In this document: positions 33,344-36,319 of the stretch, in pieces
How the letters are laid out: every line of letters begins with the position of its first letter
Numbering within the stretch: position 1 is the first letter of the stretch
NCBI GenBank assembly: GCA_012516065.1
Contig: JAAYXD010000123.1
Location: forward strand, 1 to 36,319
DNA: 36,319 bases
Direction: 5' to 3'
DNA from: Clostridiaceae bacterium
GTDB taxonomy: Bacteria > Bacillota > Clostridia > DSM-8532
Translations under genes and position numbers: made by a program
The notes under the pieces: generated by a model
Told to the model about the DNA's origin: nothing
The model's database searches: none
The model's input: only the letters and a program-made list of their open reading frames with translations

Positions 33344-34270
33344 TTAGAGCAGCGGCCTTGTTAAGGATATTATAAACAGAACCGTGATTATAAGATATAC
33401 CGAATATACGGCCAGCATCGGCCAATGCGCGATAATCGGAATAACTGCGGATTTTTTGTTACCTGAAGCGGGTTTTACCTTATCCTTTGTTAATGCTTCA
33501 AATGCCTTAAGCATAATAGCAAGGATAAACCCGACAGCAGAAGCAAGAATAATAAGCTCTCCCATTACCGCCGGTGTCAGCGCTGCGTCGCTTGCGGATA
33601 TATGCCTGTTGTTCCAGTTAATTAATACGGCAAGAAGGTTATTTGTAAAATGCGCGAGAACTCCCGCGAATATTGAACCTGTCCTGTGGCAGAACCATGC
33701 AAAAAGAAGCCCGAGGAAAAAAGGTCCAAGCAGGTTTCTTATATCGAAATGAAACAAAGCAAAATAAAAAGCGGATATTATTATCGCCGCCCGGATACCA
33801 AGCGGCTCAAACATGCCAAATACAACGCCCCTGAAGAATAACTCCTCGCATACGGCCGGAAGAAGAACTATCACAAAAATTTGCATCCATAATTCCTGTA
33901 CGTTTGCCGGGGCTGGCACGTTAACGGCTGTCATCGTACCGATTTTTTCAAGCAGGTAAATAACGGACGTGTTAAGGACCGATGCAATAAGGCTTGAAGC
34001 GACGGTCATCATAATTACCAGAAGCACTTCCAGAATTGTTATTGGTTTCAGCTTTAGAACCGCTGCCGGGGAAGTACCGTTTAAATATATAAAAACAAGC
34101 GCCGGGAGAAGTATTACAATCAACTGGAAAAAGGCAAGCAGCATATACAGGTTATTATCAATCCACGCATCTCCGAACAACAGCTTGAATAAAAATTGAA
34201 ATATGAGATATATCAAAACAACTGCAAATACCAGATAGTTGGTATGTTTCTCAGTTAATTGCCGCTCCAA
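33344..34270 (-). CDS. CPBP-family intramembrane metalloprotease
   Basis: The product is about 308 residues with seven or eight hydrophobic helices. The Abi/CPBP motifs are intact: CEELFFRGVVFG (EE-x3-R), FALFHF (F-x3-H) and HFTNN. The family is related to Rce1/CAAX proteases and acts within the membrane; targets in bacteria include bacteriocin-immunity and stress signalling substrates. The frame extends to 34393 and would overlap the cyclo-ligase gene by 110 nt, but a TTG at 34270 with GGAGG 5 nt upstream (MERQLTEKH) is the better start and lies 13 nt after that gene's stop. Confidence 0.88.
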   Translation of the reverse strand: MERQLTEKHTNYLVFAVVLIYLIFQFLFKLLFGDAWIDNNLYMLLAFFQLIVILLPALVFIYLNGTSPAAVLKLKPITILEVLLVIMMTVASSLIASVLNTSVIYLLEKIGTMTAVNVPAPANVQELWMQIFVIVLLPAVCEELFFRGVVFGMFEPLGIRAAIIISAFYFALFHFDIRNLLGPFFLGLLFAWFCHRTGSIFAGVLAHFTNNLLAVLINWNNRHISASDAALTPAVMGELIILASAVGFILAIMLKAFEALTKDKVKPASGNKKSAVIPIIAHWPMLAVYSVYLIITVLFIISLTRPLL

Positions 34271-34283
34271 CTTAACCTCCGTT

Positions 34284-34868
34284 TTACTTTTCCGCCGGGC
34301 ACAGCAGTATTCGTTTTTCTGTAATGATAAGCATAACCGGTTTGTCGTGTTTTCCACGCGGAAGTGTTTGTACCAGCTGGTTTTCAAATGCAAGCCCTAT
34401 TGTCCGGCAGTGCGGTGAAATCGTATAAACCCTGTCAAGATACCTGTCATAATATCCTTTCCCGTAACCTATGCGGTATCCCCTTCTGTCAAACAAAAGG
34501 CCGGGAACAATAATAAGGTCGATACAAGCTTCGGAAACAGGCAGTAAATGTAATTTCGGTTCCATTATTCCGAACTTACCGGGTTCCAGGTCCTGTTCAA
34601 GGTCTCTTACCGGAACCGCATGCATTTGTGTTCCCGGACCAATCCTCGGCACAGATACGGTTTTCCCGCCGGCCAGAGCGTTTTTTATTATATTGTGCGT
34701 CGGAACTTCATTCCCCATCGATACATATATAAAAATGCTTTTGCTTGATTTATACCATTCATGATTTATAACGCGGTTTGCAATAATATCGCCATATTTG
34801 CAAACCATCAGTTTATCCATTGAATCTCTTTTTATCTGCGCCTGCTTTCTTAATTCACTTTTTAACAT
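34284..34868 (-). CDS. fthC: 5-formyltetrahydrofolate cyclo-ligase
   Basis: It converts 5-formyl-THF to 5,10-methenyl-THF with ATP, returning stored folate to the active pool used by FolD. DLIIVPGLLFDRRGYRIGYG with GKGYYDRYL (about 119-147) is the family ATP/substrate loop, and the N-terminal LKSELRKQAQIKRDSM helix is typical. The length of 194 residues is normal. GGGGTAGTGA precedes the ATG. It likely forms an operon with the CPBP gene downstream. Confidence 0.95.
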   Translation of the reverse strand: MLKSELRKQAQIKRDSMDKLMVCKYGDIIANRVINHEWYKSSKSIFIYVSMGNEVPTHNIIKNALAGGKTVSVPRIGPGTQMHAVPVRDLEQDLEPGKFGIMEPKLHLLPVSEACIDLIIVPGLLFDRRGYRIGYGKGYYDRYLDRVYTISPHCRTIGLAFENQLVQTLPRGKHDKPVMLIITEKRILLCPAEK

Positions 34869-34897
34869 TCACTACCCCTTATGCTGATTAGCGCAGT

Positions 34898-35239
34898 TTA
34901 ATTTAACTTGCTCCCGCACTGCGGGCAAAACGCGGTATCCGCGGTAACTTCCGTTCCGCACCCCGGACACTTCTTCGAATTCTTTATTTCCTGGATTTTC
35001 TGCTGGAGTTCTTCAATTTTCTGTTCAATTTCAGCTATCTGTGAACATTTTTCTTCCATTCCCAGATTGTTTCCGGCTTTGTACTGTTCATAAACGGCAG
35101 TGCCTATTTCATAATATAATTTTCTGATCTTTTCCTTTTCCTGTGAAATAGCGGAGTTTAACTTTGTTATCTCGACCATATCGCTTGTCTTCTGGGAAAT
35201 ATTTTTGCCGAATTTCTTTAAATCGTCCATAAATGCCAT
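34898..35239 (-). CDS. Coiled-coil zinc-ribbon protein
   Basis: The product is 113 residues: a helical N-terminal part (DLKKFGKNISQKTSDMVEIT), a coiled coil (about 45-88, EIEQKIEELQQKIQEIKNSK) and a C-terminal zinc ribbon C-P-G-C-x10-C-P-Q-C. This layout is common in Firmicute proteins of unknown function, often near membrane-stress or phage-shock type genes. ATG at 35239 (MAFMDDLKK) has GGAGG 8 nt upstream; the frame extends to 35278 without a better site. No partner can be named. Confidence 0.82.
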   Translation of the reverse strand: MAFMDDLKKFGKNISQKTSDMVEITKLNSAISQEKEKIRKLYYEIGTAVYEQYKAGNNLGMEEKCSQIAEIEQKIEELQQKIQEIKNSKKCPGCGTEVTADTAFCPQCGSKLN

Positions 35240-35277
35240 ATATATCGCCTCCAATAATAATTTTACTTTTCCTGACA

Positions 35278-35305
35278 CTTATAGGATATTATTTATTCAC
35301 CGCAA
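35278..35305 (-). promoter_or_regulatory. Candidate promoter of the zinc-ribbon gene
   Basis: On the minus strand TTGCGG (35300-35305), 16 nt and TATAAG (35278-35283). An overlapping alternative is TTGATT, 17 nt, TATCCT. Confidence 0.4.
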
Positions 35306-35307
35306 AA

Positions 35308-35781
35308 TCAAGAGCCTATAGCATTGCCCGCATCTTCCTGTTTGATCGCAGATATCCACAAAGTCAGCTCAGAAGTAAGTACGACCCTGTCAACATGAAG
35401 CTGGTACTGGTACCTATCGGTCCTGAATAACCTTTTATCGACAACTTCAATAACCAGATCAATATCAATCTCTTTAGTTTTCTTGCCGAGCAGAACACTG
35501 TATTTCTGTTTGACAGCCCGCTGCAGAACCATTTTTTCAATGTCGTCGTCGATGTTTATTTCAACAATAATATCTTTTAAAGTTTGTTCTGTTTCCTGTT
35601 GGGATCGTTCCAGTTTTTCAAGCTTTGTACGATAATCTTCAACCATTGTTTCAAGGTATCTGTTTCTTTTATATAAATCATCGATTTTTCCCGCAAGCAG
35701 AAGATTCCATAATATCGCGCCTATCGCGATTCCGACTATAATGCCCGAAATATGATATTTAAACGCGGTTTTTTTATTCAT
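35308..35781 (-). CDS. ytrI: YtrI-like sporulation membrane protein
   Basis: This protein of 157 residues has one N-terminal membrane segment (ISGIIVGIAIGAILWNLLLA), a coiled coil (about 30-70) and a C-terminal alpha/beta domain (IDIDLVIEVVDKRLFRTDRY). The sequence itself is weakly diagnostic. The call rests on its position directly after ytrH, with a 4-bp ATGA overlap, and on the same ytrH-ytrI pairing near dnaE in Bacillus, where both are needed for efficient sporulation. Confidence 0.78.
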   Translation of the reverse strand: MNKKTAFKYHISGIIVGIAIGAILWNLLLAGKIDDLYKRNRYLETMVEDYRTKLEKLERSQQETEQTLKDIIVEINIDDDIEKMVLQRAVKQKYSVLLGKKTKEIDIDLVIEVVDKRLFRTDRYQYQLHVDRVVLTSELTLWISAIKQEDAGNAIGS

Positions 35782-36122
35782 GGCAGCAAATCCCCAAAAC
35801 CCGGAACAAATTTAAATATATATGACCCGCAGTTCGCTCCTGCCATTGCACAGATAATATAAATGACCTCTCTTGCCATAGCTCTTATTTCTCCCTGCAG
35901 GAGTCCTTTTTCAAACATCTTCAGTGAATTAAACGAACCTCCGAGAGCGATGGCTATTGCCCATACTTTTACAAAGCTCGCCATGTCATTCATCGCTTTA
36001 AGCGGGGGCTGATCATTAATAACAGCGGCAATGCCGGCAAAACACGCCGCTCCCAGAACAACTCCGAAAGAAACCAGGAAGTGATATATAACAGCTCCCA
36101 AAAAGGACGGCACGTTATTCAC
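35778..36122 (-). CDS. ytrH: YtrH-family sporulation membrane protein
   Basis: This protein of 114 residues has about three hydrophobic helices and the family pattern FLGAVIYHFLVSFGVVLGAA, WAIAIALGGSFNSLKMFEKG and QIICAMAGANCGSYI-like C-terminus (here YIICAMAGANCGSYI). In Bacillus subtilis YtrH is a SigE-dependent mother-cell protein. The start is GTG at 36122, only 3 nt from GGAGG; a second GTG at 36113 with a 12-nt spacing is an alternative. On the minus strand TCATAA, 13 nt and CATAAACT (about 36145-36172) loosely resembles a SigE promoter. Confidence 0.9.
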   Translation of the reverse strand: MNNVPSFLGAVIYHFLVSFGVVLGAACFAGIAAVINDQPPLKAMNDMASFVKVWAIAIALGGSFNSLKMFEKGLLQGEIRAMAREVIYIICAMAGANCGSYIFKFVPGFGDLLP

Positions 36123-36216
36123 ACACCTCCAAAAGCTTATACTATTGAAGTTTATGCTGAAAAACTCTTATGAGAACATGGTAAATTGTAAAATAAATTG
36201 CCCAAATTAAAAAAAA

Positions 36217-36291
36217 TGATCCATTTCGAGCCCAAACCAGTTATGCTTAATGTTGAAGACAAAAGCGACTGGAGGGAACGGAAATGGATCA
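36217..36291 (+). repeat. Long inverted repeat spanning the start of the last gene
   Basis: TGATCCATTTC (36217-36227) is perfectly complementary to GAAATGGATCA (36281-36291), which contains the ATG of the gene at the window end. A nested pair CCAGT (36237-36241) / ACTGG (36268-36272) fits inside with internal loops of 9 and 8 nt. The GGAGGG ribosome binding site falls at the base of the inner stem. Confidence 0.6.
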
Positions 36292-36319
36292 AGAAAAGCA
36301 TACCACAGACAAGAGGAAA
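36284..36319 (+). CDS. Start of an unidentified gene (truncated by the window)
   Basis: ATG at 36284 with GGAGGG eight bases upstream opens 12 codons (MDQEKHTTDKRK) up to the window edge. The charged N-terminus is not diagnostic. It is divergent from ytrH. Its start codon is inside an inverted repeat (see 36217-36291). Confidence 0.55.
   Translation, partial: MDQEKHTTDKRK

Overview
The window looks like a chromosomal segment of an anaerobic, endospore-forming member of the Clostridia. Moderate GC, strong GGAGG-type ribosome binding sites, frequent TTG and GTG starts, sporulation genes (ytrH, ytrI, a TIGR04086-type membrane protein, a SpoIIIE/FtsK translocase) and the neighbourhood ytrH - ytrI - ... 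- dnaE - ... - pfkA all fit a Firmicute. A cellulolytic cluster III relative is plausible, because a cellobiose 2-epimerase-type gene is present, but this is inference. I see no tRNA, rRNA, CRISPR array, prophage or intact insertion sequence.

Layout. 1-8.6 kb (all minus strand): rny, folD, a divergent cellobiose-2-epimerase-family protein, a membrane-anchored TPR protein and ftsK/spoIIIE. 8.6-12.4 kb: a YjbQ-family gene (plus strand), a DUF2161 nuclease-fold protein, an iron-sulfur aldo/keto-reductase-like protein and a cupin. 12.4-14.6 kb: aroF-tyrA, translationally coupled, for aromatic amino acid synthesis. 14.9-20.2 kb (minus): ruvC-ruvA-ruvB-proC-rnhA-nudix hydrolase in tight order, then a XerD-like recombinase. 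20.3-23.1 kb (plus): argG-argH behind a strong promoter overlapped by candidate ArgR boxes. 23.2-26.3 kb (minus): a small helical unknown, a lipoprotein polysaccharide deacetylase, cobO and a TIGR04086-type membrane protein. 26.6-26.9 kb (plus): two tandem, homologous 37- and 39-codon membrane microproteins. 27.0-36.1 kb (minus): pgsA, a hotdog thioesterase, pfkA, a DUF2007-like protein, dnaE, a CPBP protease, 5-formyl-THF cyclo-ligase, a zinc-ribbon protein, ytrI and ytrH. A plus-strand gene begins in the last 36 bases.

The most unusual content is between the genes. A modular, palindrome-rich repeat family occurs at five intergenic loci (about 8.73-8.94, 12.10-12.44, 14.70-14.91, 26.37-26.44 and 33.23-33.33 kb). 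Nearly every copy lies just upstream of a recognisable promoter, mostly in the same orientation as the gene it precedes. Two copies share an inserted hairpin that shows a compensatory base-pair change, and one carries an intrinsic terminator. A second, weaker repeat links the gaps at 23.70 and 29.31 kb. Several proteins have unexpected active-site changes: the epimerase (catalytic Arg, Glu and Trp positions), the XerD-like recombinase (catalytic Lys) and the aldo/keto reductase (Tyr and Lys).
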